A stretch of 64,000 nt of DNA, from NCBI RefSeq assembly GCF_003932735.1, contig NZ_CP033611.1, forward strand, positions 1,401,501-1,465,500. Direction: 5' to 3'. Source of the DNA: Rickettsiales endosymbiont of Stachyamoeba lipophora (GTDB lineage Bacteria; Pseudomonadota; Alphaproteobacteria; Rickettsiales; 33-17). Made by a program: the position numbers and the translations under genes. The first letter of the stretch is position 1, and every line of letters begins with the position of its first letter. The notes below the pieces were generated by a model. It was not told the origin of the DNA, ran no database searches, and saw nothing but the letters and a program-made list of their open reading frames with translations. Shown in pieces: positions 47,101 through 54,194 of the stretch.

Positions 47101-48567
47101 AGCGCCGCTATTAATAGTTTGAGCAAATATATTACCATCATAGGTAGTATTAAACCCTGTACCACCGGTTACGGTTTTTAAAGCAGCCCCACTTGTTCCA
47201 ATGTTACCAGTTACCGTGGTGGCAGCAGCTCCGCTTAAGGTTAAGGTGCCTGTATTATCAGTATTGCTAGTAATGTTACTCTCAATATTTGCTCCGTTTA
47301 CAATCAAGCTGTTATCAGCTTTAATAATAGTATTTGTTGCATATAAATTTCCGGTAACGGTAGTATTGCCATTTTCTGCTGCTTCAAATAGTTTAATTTT
47401 ATTAGTAGCATTACCGATGCTTTGACTAACACTGCCGCCTTTCATAATAAATGAGCCGATATTGTTACTTGCAGCCAGAACTCCGCCGGTTAGATTATAA
47501 CCATTGCTTATTTCGGCGGTACCGTCTTGGCTAAAATTAACGTTATTAGTACCAGTTGCACCTAAATTGGCACCTTGCTGCATTATAAGCCTACCAACAC
47601 CATCAATCCCCACGGATAGTGCATTTATCGCTTGGTTAAAAGTTGTAGTGCCGCTATTATGGGTTATACTTACTTGTTCTATTTTAGCACCCATGGCATT
47701 GGTTATGGTGGCTGTAGATGCTCCTGTAAAAATGATCTTTCCTTTATCTGCATGAGAATTGATTATTCTGCCTGCAGTTAAATTGGAAGAAATGGTAAGC
47801 CTCGGACTAAGATCAGTTGCGATCCATGTCCAAAGATGTAATTGGTCGTATAATTTTATGCTACCTGTTAAATTTAAAAAGCCATAATTAGGATCGGTTG
47901 TTCTACGGATCTCCAATGACTTTGCTTCTATTGTTGTGTTGGTTACACCTAAATTATTTATTGCATATTGTGAAGGAGCTAAATTAACCCCACTATTTTG
48001 TCTAATAATCAAGGCAGTTCCATCTACAGCCACTCTTCCTTTTATATTGTTCATATAAGAATTTGATGCCCCATTCTCTGGACCGAAGAGAACTTGGCAG
48101 TTAAGGCAGCTATTACCGGTATCCATACTACCGTCTAATACTAAATCTGTTGCCAGGTTTAAAGTTCTCTGTGGACTAAAAGATTTATTAGTACCAGCTA
48201 GTGACAGATGATTTAAAGGAACTGTAGAAGTGCCTATGTGTCCCCAATTGGTAAAACCTTCCCTAGCCCAGATAGCTGCAGTATTAGGAGTATGGGTAGC
48301 AAATGCTTGGTTACCTTCAGAGCTAGCATTGAACGAATAACCGGTAGTATCAATTAAGAAATGATCTGTAATTCCCCAGCTTGAATCAAAAGCTAGCGTA
48401 TGGCTAGTAGTAAATGAGCCTATTGCTGTATTTAAGGTTTGACCACCAAAATCAGAAGTGCTGTTATGAGTACCTTTAGTCATGGTGATGGCAGCTAAAG
48501 AAGAAGGTATTGCGTTTAAATAAAACACAACGGTTAAGGCCAATAGTAGCTTATTCTTCAGCTTCAT
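44155..48567 (-). CDS. autotransporter, type Va secretion
   Basis: A 1470-residue exported protein. A signal peptide covers residues 1-25 (LLLALTVVFYLNAIPSSLA). The passenger (about 26-1190) is Asn/Thr/Gly-rich with beta-helix-like repeats such as GNLNFTADGTANMAGSTLTG and internal blocks duplicated at the DNA level. The C-terminal 280 residues form the beta-barrel, opening with AGIWVQSINHYVKQ and ending in LRYEF with the terminal Phe expected for BAM recognition. Architecture resembles rickettsial Sca proteins, which mediate host contact. A paralogue starts beyond the window and ends at 58957. Function of the passenger is unknown. Confidence 0.9.
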   Translation of the reverse strand: MKLKNKLLLALTVVFYLNAIPSSLAAITMTKGTHNSTSDFGGQTLNTAIGSFTTSHTLAFDSSWGITDHFLIDTTGYSFNASSEGNQAFATHTPNTAAIWAREGFTNWGHIGTSTVPLNHLSLAGTNKSFSPQRTLNLATDLVLDGSMDTGNSCLNCQVLFGPENGASNSYMNNIKGRVAVDGTALIIRQNSGVNLAPSQYAINNLGVTNTTIEAKSLEIRRTTDPNYGFLNLTGSIKLYDQLHLWTWIATDLSPRLTISSNLTAGRIINSHADKGKIIFTGASTATITNAMGAKIEQVSITHNSGTTTFNQAINALSVGIDGVGRLIMQQGANLGATGTNNVNFSQDGTAEISNGYNLTGGVLAASNNIGSFIMKGGSVSQSIGNATNKIKLFEAAENGNTTVTGNLYATNTIIKADNSLIVNGANIESNITSNTDNTGTLTLSGAAATTVTGNIGTSGAALKTVTGGTGFNTTYDGNIFAQTINSGANVSNFNGNISGNLNFTADGTANMAGSTLTGTVTTNTANTGVFNLIESSTITDNIGATNRLKLITTGAVTKTNILNGTVASSNITHGSGTSTFNNHVTITGGNISFTGDGIINLSDTTIDSAIDTVTISTGTLNVTGHGTVTGTIGAINALKLITAGNATKIANFSNAVTADTINIDAGTANFNGNVTGTLNFSADGIAEISNGYNLTGGVLAASNNIGSFVMKGGNLSQSIGDATNKIKLFEAAENGNTTVTGNLYATNTIIKADNSLIVNGANIDSDITSNTDNTGTLTLSGAATTVTGNIGASGAALKTVTGGTGFNTTYDGNIFAQTINSGANVSNFNGNISGNLNFTADGTANIAPSKNIAGIVTTTDNNATLNFLGATNINNDIAANGARLKHLELTGDTNLNANIYAYNTNITSTATLNSLGARTIENNVNLSGNLALGSTSSDLLTIDGNLDAANTAAAQIKSCIGATTTTSLGRLKVTGDLTLRKNATIMIDRANPNLLITGNYDLLEVDGNVLDNSANNISLADLKNNYITLNNLGQYMIDAVTKNANIYSITISAAPSNFTSVTTNTYSVSSSAQILDNVYSKLISDTAYRSSVDNSFIEKIEMAAAYTGEALSNFVNKVAINTTDRTIGAIKDISTNIFNVVSTRLENNLGNNNFNIANNFISTAKYNFNSRSFEEDSFFSSAKLSSANQYLQNAGIWVQSINHYVKQTENHGDSGYRERGEVKIFGYDRNVNEHTLLGIAIATSRTNTHFKNLKLGDKLYTRANQMNLYGSHLTDKVKLDLVASYGYAVAETLTQKPFNEIAKGKYRVKNYALSGKASFIAYSRNDYKLMPSLGINYQLLDQPAYSETASSFGRSYDKKTTDIGAVTLGTKLQLSKYQTNSLDLIPSINLAYKRDLTSTQSSSTSYLTNAGELFKETLRSAKTAKDTYTIAASLDIHDRHNLKFNLTTSTDLKNKYRNSSLILKLRYEF
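46036..46517 (-). repeat. passenger duplication block A (first autotransporter)
   Basis: About 480 bp that recurs at 47041-47525 with only scattered mismatches, offset 1005-1008 bp. The copies differ by a few substitutions and by one 3-bp insertion in the second copy (an extra alanine codon near 47225). Identity is far higher than between other repeat units in the gene. Confidence 0.9.
47041..47525 (-). repeat. passenger duplication block B (first autotransporter)
   Basis: Partner of the 46036-46517 block. Both encode the stretch from NFTADGTAN through the VTGNIG repeat to a YNLTGGVLAASNNIGSF segment. Sequence outside these limits diverges abruptly on both sides. Confidence 0.9.
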
Positions 48568-48732
48568 TGTAAATATATATCATTCAAGTAAATTAATATA
48601 TTAATAATATAGTAACATAAGTGTTTGAAATATAAAAGTTAAATAATTAGCTTTTTAAAGAGGTTGAAAAATAGATACTAATAAAAGTCAGGGGTCTAAA
48701 TATATTATATAAATAAATTAAATTGATATTAC

Positions 48733-49851
48733 CTAATTACGATTAATCCACCCCCCGCCAAGTACTAAGTCGTTATCATAGAAAACACACGCCTGCCCAG
48801 GAGTTATAGCCCTTTCAGGAGAAAATAATTTAACTTCGGCTGAGAATTCACTGGTTGGCTTAATGTTAGCAAATGCGCCTTTATGAGTGGACCTTAATTT
48901 AATAAAAGCATTAAATTCTGGTTGGTTGGCAAAATCTTGCTCACCAATCCAGTTAATATCTCGGATAGTAAAGGTGGTTTTGCTTAAAAATTCCTCTGGG
49001 CCCACAATAACTTCGTTATTGTTAGGATCAATCTTTACTACATATAATGGTCTTTCATTGCCGCCAATGCCTAAACCTCTTCTTTGTCCTATAGTATAGT
49101 TCACAATACCATTATGCTTTGCAATAATATTACCGTTAGTATCAACAATATTGCCAGGATTAAAGGCTTCAGGGCGTGATTTGCGGATGACATTTGCATA
49201 ATCGCCATTAGGAACAAAGCAAATATCTTGGCTATCAGGTTTATCGGCGGTAATTAGATTAAATCTTTTAGCATGGATCCTAGTTTCCTCTTTTGTTAGA
49301 TGGCCTAATGGAAAATAAGTGAAATCCAATTGTTCTTTAGTGGTGGCAAATAAGAAGTAACTTTGGTCTTTACTATGGTCTAAAGCACGTTTTAAGTTAG
49401 GTTGGTTATTAATATATTCTTTTTGAATATAATGGCCGGTAGCAAGTGCATCTGCTCCTAAATCTTTAGCCACTTTAAGTAAATCACGGAATTTGACTGA
49501 TTGGTTACATTTAACACAAGGAATTGGAGTTTCACCTCTTAAGTAACTTTCGGTAAAATCATTAATTACTGATTCTTTAAAAAGGCTTTCGTAATTTAAG
49601 ACATAATGAGGGAAACCTATAGTATCAGCCACCATCTTCGCATCATAAATATCTTGCCCAGCACAACATGCCCCTTTTTTTTCAAGAGTTATGCCTAAAT
49701 CGTATAATTGTAGAGTGATACCAATCACTTGATAGCCTAGTTCATGAAGTAATGCAGCTACTGTAGAGCTATCCACACCACCTGACATAGCAACTACTAC
49801 TTTAGTGTCTTGAGGAGATTTAGATAGATTAAAATTGAAAGAATAAAACAT
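48733..49851 (-). CDS. mnmA: tRNA-specific 2-thiouridylase MnmA
   Basis: A 372-residue enzyme that thiolates U34 of tRNA-Lys, -Glu and -Gln. The ATP PP-loop SGGVDSS is at about residue 24, the catalytic cysteines lie in PIPCVKCNQSVKF and DICFVPNGDY, and the C-terminal OB-like domain has GQRRGLGIGG and ITPGQACVFYDND. Length is typical. Both tRNA-wobble systems in this window (queA/tgt and mnmA) act at position 34. It stands alone between the autotransporter and the CHCC zinc-finger gene. Confidence 0.96.
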   Translation of the reverse strand: MFYSFNFNLSKSPQDTKVVVAMSGGVDSSTVAALLHELGYQVIGITLQLYDLGITLEKKGACCAGQDIYDAKMVADTIGFPHYVLNYESLFKESVINDFTESYLRGETPIPCVKCNQSVKFRDLLKVAKDLGADALATGHYIQKEYINNQPNLKRALDHSKDQSYFLFATTKEQLDFTYFPLGHLTKEETRIHAKRFNLITADKPDSQDICFVPNGDYANVIRKSRPEAFNPGNIVDTNGNIIAKHNGIVNYTIGQRRGLGIGGNERPLYVVKIDPNNNEVIVGPEEFLSKTTFTIRDINWIGEQDFANQPEFNAFIKLRSTHKGAFANIKPTSEFSAEVKLFSPERAITPGQACVFYDNDLVLGGGWINRN

Positions 49852-50069
49852 ATTAAAATTAAGTTAAAAATATAAATGATTTGGTGTATTTTGTAATATA
49901 AATTTTTGAATTTTTCAATATCAAATTAATTTTTATAATAATTAACATAGCAAAAAACTAAAGTGATAGCCAAATTAAGCTCAATTTGGTTACTTCATCC
50001 TCAAATATCTTTTTGTCTCACCAACCTCTTGATTGATTAGTGTAGAAAAGAGTAAGTTTTTTCTAATAA

Positions 50070-50237
50070 CTAATAAGGATCAGCAGTATAGATAAATTTC
50101 ATGCTACAATAAGGACAGTTTATTTCGTTTGTTTCACCTATCTCAAGATAAATTTTTGGATGCCCTATAGCTTCATCTTCACCTTCGCACCATATTTCTT
50201 TTGAGGTGGTATTTTTTACTTGCTCTTCTTTAAACAT
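50070..50237 (-). CDS. CHCC zinc-finger protein (NDUFS6-like)
   Basis: A 55-residue gene that length filters miss. The reverse strand reads MFKEEQVKNTTSKEIWCEGE, then DEAIGHPKIYLEIGE and INCPYCSMKFIYTADPY. The C...H...CxxC ligands and the AxGHPxxYLEI motif identify the zf-CHCC domain of bacterial homologues of mitochondrial complex I subunit NDUFS6, common across alphaproteobacteria. It likely binds zinc and may assist respiratory complex I. It is 9 bp after the SDR gene on the same strand, so may be co-transcribed with it. Confidence 0.9.
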   Translation of the reverse strand: MFKEEQVKNTTSKEIWCEGEDEAIGHPKIYLEIGETNEINCPYCSMKFIYTADPY

Positions 50238-50246
50238 CTTAACCCA

Positions 50247-50948
50247 TTAAATAACAATTTTATTATTATGATAATGACAATTCTCACTGACTAATTCAAT
50301 AAAAATATCAGTTAATTCATCTGGATGGGGTAAAGTATTAATATCAATTCCTGGAGCTATTTTCTTTGCAAGGTTCGTTGCAGCTTGCTTAATTTCTACA
50401 ATATTTACTTTAAATGCTGGGTTTGTAACTTCTAATGCATAGATTTCAATCATTCTTTGAAATGCAAGTTTAGAAATTTGATAAGCTCCAAAATAGGCTT
50501 GAGGGCTTCTTATGCGATAATCACTGACAGCCACTAGCCGTGGAGATGATGAGTTTTTAAATAGAAATTCTAAACCAGATAATAAATAAAAATTGGCATG
50601 AAGGTTGGTATTAAAAGTTTCGTGCCATAATTTAGGGGAGTAGTGAGTGATAGGCATTAATTCACCTAACATTGCAGCGTTAAGAATTAGTCCATCTAAT
50701 TTGCCAAATTTTTTATATAAATTTTCAGCAAGGCTAGGAATCATATCGAAATTGGTTTGATCAAAATTTATTAATATCGGAGCAAACGAGTTGTTAACTT
50801 CTTCTATTAAGCTTGCAGTTTTTTCTAATTCTTTTAAATTTTTATCAGCAATAATTAATCTAGCACCAGATATTGCAAGCTTTTTACAAATGCTTCTACC
50901 AATTCCACCTGCAGCACCGGTTACTAAAATTATTTTATCCTTAGGCAT
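50247..50948 (-). CDS. SDR-family oxidoreductase
   Basis: A short-chain dehydrogenase. The ATG at 50948 gives MPKDKIILVTGAAGGIGRSI, with the dinucleotide motif TGAAGGIG at the expected place; an upstream in-frame ATG at 50987 adds 13 non-conserved residues. Also seen: LILNAAMLGE (NNAG-like), the Ser in VAVSDYRIRS, and the catalytic YQISK (Tyr-x-x-x-Lys). 233 residues. Substrate unknown. It is directly upstream of the CHCC zinc-finger gene (9-bp gap). The annotated longer form cannot be excluded. Confidence 0.88.
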   Translation of the reverse strand: MPKDKIILVTGAAGGIGRSICKKLAISGARLIIADKNLKELEKTASLIEEVNNSFAPILINFDQTNFDMIPSLAENLYKKFGKLDGLILNAAMLGELMPITHYSPKLWHETFNTNLHANFYLLSGLEFLFKNSSSPRLVAVSDYRIRSPQAYFGAYQISKLAFQRMIEIYALEVTNPAFKVNIVEIKQAATNLAKKIAPGIDINTLPHPDELTDIFIELVSENCHYHNNKIVI

Positions 50949-51274
50949 AATTTGAATATAATTTTTAAAATTATTTAATAGAAACATGATAAGCTATTTA
51001 TATAAAAACTAAAGCTTTAAATGTTTGCTGCTGAAACTTCTTGTTTAAACAAAGTTTATTGACTGATTTTAGATTTAATATACTGTAAAAACACTGGAAA
51101 ATTCAGGCGCTTAGGATAATAAATTAAAGTTAAAATTTAAAATTTTTTTGTATATTTTAAATGAAAGAAACTTTGCCAGCTTTTTAATATATATTTTTCC
51201 CGTATAAGTGAAATTTTATTGATAACAAAACAAAGATATGTATAATATGTTAATGTATTAATGCTTAATTAGAA

Positions 51275-51592
51275 ATGTTACTGATTGAACGATTTGAAGA
51301 GCAAAAAATAAACCTTATGACCATTGTTATATTAATGATGGCAGGCTATTTCTTTTATCATGCCTTCTTTGGTAATTTAGGTTATGTTTCTTTAAAAAGT
51401 TTGTATAATGAATATCATGTGTTGGCTAATAAATATGATGAAATTAAAGCCGAAAAAATGATACTCGAGCATAAAGTTAATCATATGCAAGCTGCCTCAT
51501 TAGATATTGATTTAAGTGAGCAGCAAATTAGAGATGTATTAGGATTTGCTGATCCTCGTGAACAAATTATTATTATCAAAAAAGATGATTAA
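51275..51592 (+). CDS. ftsB: FtsB/DivIC-like septum formation initiator
   Basis: A 105-residue bitopic division protein. One membrane helix at about 15-33 (TIVILMMAGYFFYHAF) is followed by a heptad coiled coil (LYNEYHVLANKYDEIKAEKM). The C-terminal RDVLGFADPREQIIIIKK matches alphaproteobacterial septum-formation initiators, where it contacts FtsL/FtsQ. It overlaps the SH3 gene by 8 bp. The 287-bp region before it has no gene and presumably holds its promoter. Confidence 0.85.
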   Translation: MLLIERFEEQKINLMTIVILMMAGYFFYHAFFGNLGYVSLKSLYNEYHVLANKYDEIKAEKMILEHKVNHMQAASLDIDLSEQQIRDVLGFADPREQIIIIKKDD

Positions 51593-52067
51593 AAACCTCT
51601 TTTTAATATTATCTGCCTTTTTTTTTATAATTAATAACAGTATAGCCAAAAAAGATTTGCCGGTTCCACGTTTTGCGAGCATTAAATCAGGGCATGTAAA
51701 TGTTAGAACAGGACCTAATGTAAGATATCCGATAAAATGGGTGTTTATTGAAAAAAATGAGCCGATTGAAGTAATTGCTGAGTTTGAACAATGGCGAAAA
51801 ATAAAAGATATTGAGGCCCAAGAAGGTTGGGTTCATGAATCAATGCTTACCGGTAAAAGATTTGCAATTATTACCTCTTCTAATACTCAGATTATTTATA
51901 AAAATCCTGATATTACCTCGTATAAAATTGTTAAGATTGAATCTAAAGTTAGAGTTAGACTTGATAAATGCAAGCTTGACTGGTGCCGTATTAATGTTAA
52001 TGATTATCAAGGTTGGATTAAAAAAGATTTTTTATGGGGTGTATATAAAAATGAAGAATATAAATAA
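51585..52067 (+). CDS. SH3-domain protein, exported
   Basis: The ATG at 51585 gives a signal peptide (about 1-22, FLILSAFFFIINNSIA) followed by a bacterial SH3 domain: RFASIKSGHVNVRTGPNVRY, then PIKWVFIEKNEPIEVI, EQWRKIKDIEAQEGWVH. A second SH3-like half follows, ending in YQGWIKKDFLWGVY with one CxxxxxC pair in KCKLDWC. 160 residues. Bacterial SH3 proteins of this type bind peptidoglycan or act in the envelope. A longer in-frame start at 51546 (TTG) lacks a signal. It overlaps ftsB by 8 bp and the lipoprotein by 17 bp. Confidence 0.85.
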   Translation: MIKNLFLILSAFFFIINNSIAKKDLPVPRFASIKSGHVNVRTGPNVRYPIKWVFIEKNEPIEVIAEFEQWRKIKDIEAQEGWVHESMLTGKRFAIITSSNTQIIYKNPDITSYKIVKIESKVRVRLDKCKLDWCRINVNDYQGWIKKDFLWGVYKNEEYK

Positions 52068-52647
52068 CTTGCTAAAGTTGATAGTGTTAATGCCCTTGTT
52101 ATTGGTAGGCTGCTCTAGTAATATAGAAATACCCAAGTTTAATGCTATTAATAACAGTACTTTTCCTAAGTATAATTTTGATGCTTCAAAAGTTGTTATT
52201 AATTTTAATCAAGCTGCAAGCCATTCAAATGACATCTCAAATGAAGCTCCAGTCTCGTTAGAAAGCTCTTTACGCTCTTGGGTAAATAGCAATATCTCTG
52301 CCGATAATTATAATTCACCATATTATTTAAAATTATCAGTTATAGATGCGTTTATTACGGAAAAGAAATTGCCAAGCAGCACTTCATGGAAAAATAAACT
52401 AGGTAGACCTCAAGATGTTGAGTATAAAGCTAAGCTTGCAGTAAACTTTGAGTTATACGAAGTAAATAATGTAATACCCATTGCTGAAATGAAGGTTTCA
52501 GTCAAAGGTGAACAAACTTTAAATAGTGGCGATTCATTAGCTGATAAACAAAAGCTTTTAGATGAACTAGTTAGAAAGATGTTTAAAGATTTTGTAAAAA
52601 TTACGGATAATAATATTTATAATTATTTAGGTAAATTCTTGCGTTAA
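52051..52647 (+). CDS. hypothetical lipoprotein
   Basis: A 198-residue lipoprotein with signal MKNINNLLKLIVLMPLLLVG and Cys at the lipobox LVGC. The mature part contains LESSLRSWVNSNISADNYNS and YLKLSVIDAFITEKKLP; no known family named. Its ATG at 52051 lies within the SH3 gene end (17-bp overlap), so it is coupled with ftsB and SH3. Its 3' end overlaps the comF 3' end on the other strand by 21 bp (52627-52647). Confidence 0.75.
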   Translation: MKNINNLLKLIVLMPLLLVGCSSNIEIPKFNAINNSTFPKYNFDASKVVINFNQAASHSNDISNEAPVSLESSLRSWVNSNISADNYNSPYYLKLSVIDAFITEKKLPSSTSWKNKLGRPQDVEYKAKLAVNFELYEVNNVIPIAEMKVSVKGEQTLNSGDSLADKQKLLDELVRKMFKDFVKITDNNIYNYLGKFLR

Positions 52648-53421
52648 ATTTGTTTTAGATAATTTATTAGTGCGGGCAATACATACAATTGTTACTGTTT
52701 GGGCGCCATGATTTTTTAAAATTTTGGCTGCCTCGCTTACAGTGCTACCGGTAGTAATCACATCATCAACTAGCAAAATATGTTTATTTTTAATTAAATT
52801 TTGATATTTTGTATTAATCTTAAAGCAATCATAAATATTTTTTTCCCGATCTAAAAAACTTAGCTGATTTTGTGGCTTGGTATGTTTTTTTCTTACTAGC
52901 AGTGATTTACATGGTAATTGTAATTTATTGCCAAGATATTGAGCAATTAATCCTGATTGGTTGAATTTCCTAGTTAATAATCTTCTGATATGCAATGGTA
53001 TAAAAGTTATAACATCTATATTATTGATGTTAAGTTGTTTTAAACGGGATAAAAGCAGGCTGCTAAAATACTGAGATAAATAAGTATGGTCCTTATATTT
53101 ATAATTTAAAACCAGCTTTTTAACCTGATCAGAATAAAAAAACAAAGCAATTACTTGGTTATAATAAGGCCGATTTTTATTGCAGCGTTTGCATAATCTT
53201 TCTTCATCCCATGTTAAATGATCAATAAAGTCGCTGCATATTACACATACGTTGTTGCCAATATGTTCTATTTTTTGCCAACACTTACTGCATAATGCAT
53301 TGCTTGTTAAAGTATATTCTTGGCATGAAAGACATTTGGGTGGAAAGGTTAGGTTGATAAATTTAGAAAAAATTTGTATAAAGAAATTATAAAATTTTAA
53401 TTGTTTAAATTTAGTGCTCAT
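52627..53421 (-). CDS. comF: ComF-family phosphoribosyltransferase-like protein
   Basis: A 264-residue protein with an N-terminal zinc finger (KCLSCQEYTLTSNALCSKCW at about 29-48 and RLCKRCNKNRP), a middle helical part (LKQLNINNIDVITFIPLHIRR) and a C-terminal phosphoribosyltransferase motif ILLVDDVITTGSTVSE at about 215. Family members act in DNA uptake and recombination (ComFC). In this lineage its role is unclear. Both ends overlap neighbours on the opposite strand: the start overlaps the methyltransferase start by 8 bp and the stop overlaps the lipoprotein by 21 bp. Confidence 0.88.
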   Translation of the reverse strand: MSTKFKQLKFYNFFIQIFSKFINLTFPPKCLSCQEYTLTSNALCSKCWQKIEHIGNNVCVICSDFIDHLTWDEERLCKRCNKNRPYYNQVIALFFYSDQVKKLVLNYKYKDHTYLSQYFSSLLLSRLKQLNINNIDVITFIPLHIRRLLTRKFNQSGLIAQYLGNKLQLPCKSLLVRKKHTKPQNQLSFLDREKNIYDCFKINTKYQNLIKNKHILLVDDVITTGSTVSEAAKILKNHGAQTVTIVCIARTNKLSKTNLTQEFT

Positions 53422-54193
53422 TTTTAATCGTCAGTCCTTCTTTTTACATAGATATAGAGCGCTTAAAAATTTTGATCAATATGATTTCCTAATAAAAGAA
53501 GTAGCTTTTAATATTATTGATCGGTTATTTGATTTTGAAAAAACTTTTGATATCTGTGTGGATATCGGAGCCAGAAAAGGCTATTTTAGAAATTTAGTGG
53601 GCCATAAGGTTCTTAATTTAATTGAAACAGAATATGGAGAATCCAACCTTTCTGCTAATTCAGGTGTTAACATCTCAAAAATAGTTACAGATGATGAAGT
53701 ATTGCCATTTGCAAATATTGATTTAATCCTTTCTAACCTCAATTTACATTTTGTAAATGATTTGCCTGGAGCGTTAGTTCAAATTAAGCATGCTTTAACT
53801 CCGGGTGGTATTTTTATTGGTACTATGTTTGCTCATCCCACATTAAGCATCTTAAAAGAAGCAATGCTCGAATATGAGTTAAATAAATATAATCAAGTAA
53901 GTCCGCATATTATTCCTATGGTCGATTTAACTCAAGCGGCAAGCTTGCTTCAGCGGGCGGGATTTGCTATGCCGGTAGTAGATTCATTTGAAATTCAAGC
54001 GGAATATGATTCTCTTTTAGGACTTTTTAAAGATTTAAAAGGTATGGGTGAGACAAATATACTGAAAAAAATGAAAAACTATGGACTTAGCAAAGATTCG
54101 CTGTTAGAAATAGAACAAATTTATCGTAAGCTTTGTGATGGCAAAATTATTGCCAATTTTGAAATTTTAACTCTTACAGGTTTTAGATCTTAA
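53414..54193 (+). CDS. NDUFAF5-like SAM-dependent methyltransferase
   Basis: A 259-residue methyltransferase-fold protein of the NDUFAF5/C20orf7 type, which supports assembly of complex I. The start is GTG at 53414, giving MLIFNRQSFFLHRYRALKNF, matching the family iFdR.....R.RA pattern. CVDIGARKGYFRN is motif I and LILSNLNLHFVNDLP the later loop. Full length for the family. The gene ends 1 bp before dnaX. Adjacency of comF and an NDUFAF5 homologue is common in alphaproteobacteria. It may also be described as a BioC-like methyltransferase. Confidence 0.85.
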   Translation: MLIFNRQSFFLHRYRALKNFDQYDFLIKEVAFNIIDRLFDFEKTFDICVDIGARKGYFRNLVGHKVLNLIETEYGESNLSANSGVNISKIVTDDEVLPFANIDLILSNLNLHFVNDLPGALVQIKHALTPGGIFIGTMFAHPTLSILKEAMLEYELNKYNQVSPHIIPMVDLTQAASLLQRAGFAMPVVDSFEIQAEYDSLLGLFKDLKGMGETNILKKMKNYGLSKDSLLEIEQIYRKLCDGKIIANFEILTLTGFRS

Positions 54194-54194
54194 C

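Noticed and set aside
46196-47425. Several hydrophobic plus-strand frames opposite the first autotransporter
   Set aside because: They are shadows of Asn/Thr/Gly repeats read in antisense (Val/Leu-rich), not membrane proteins.
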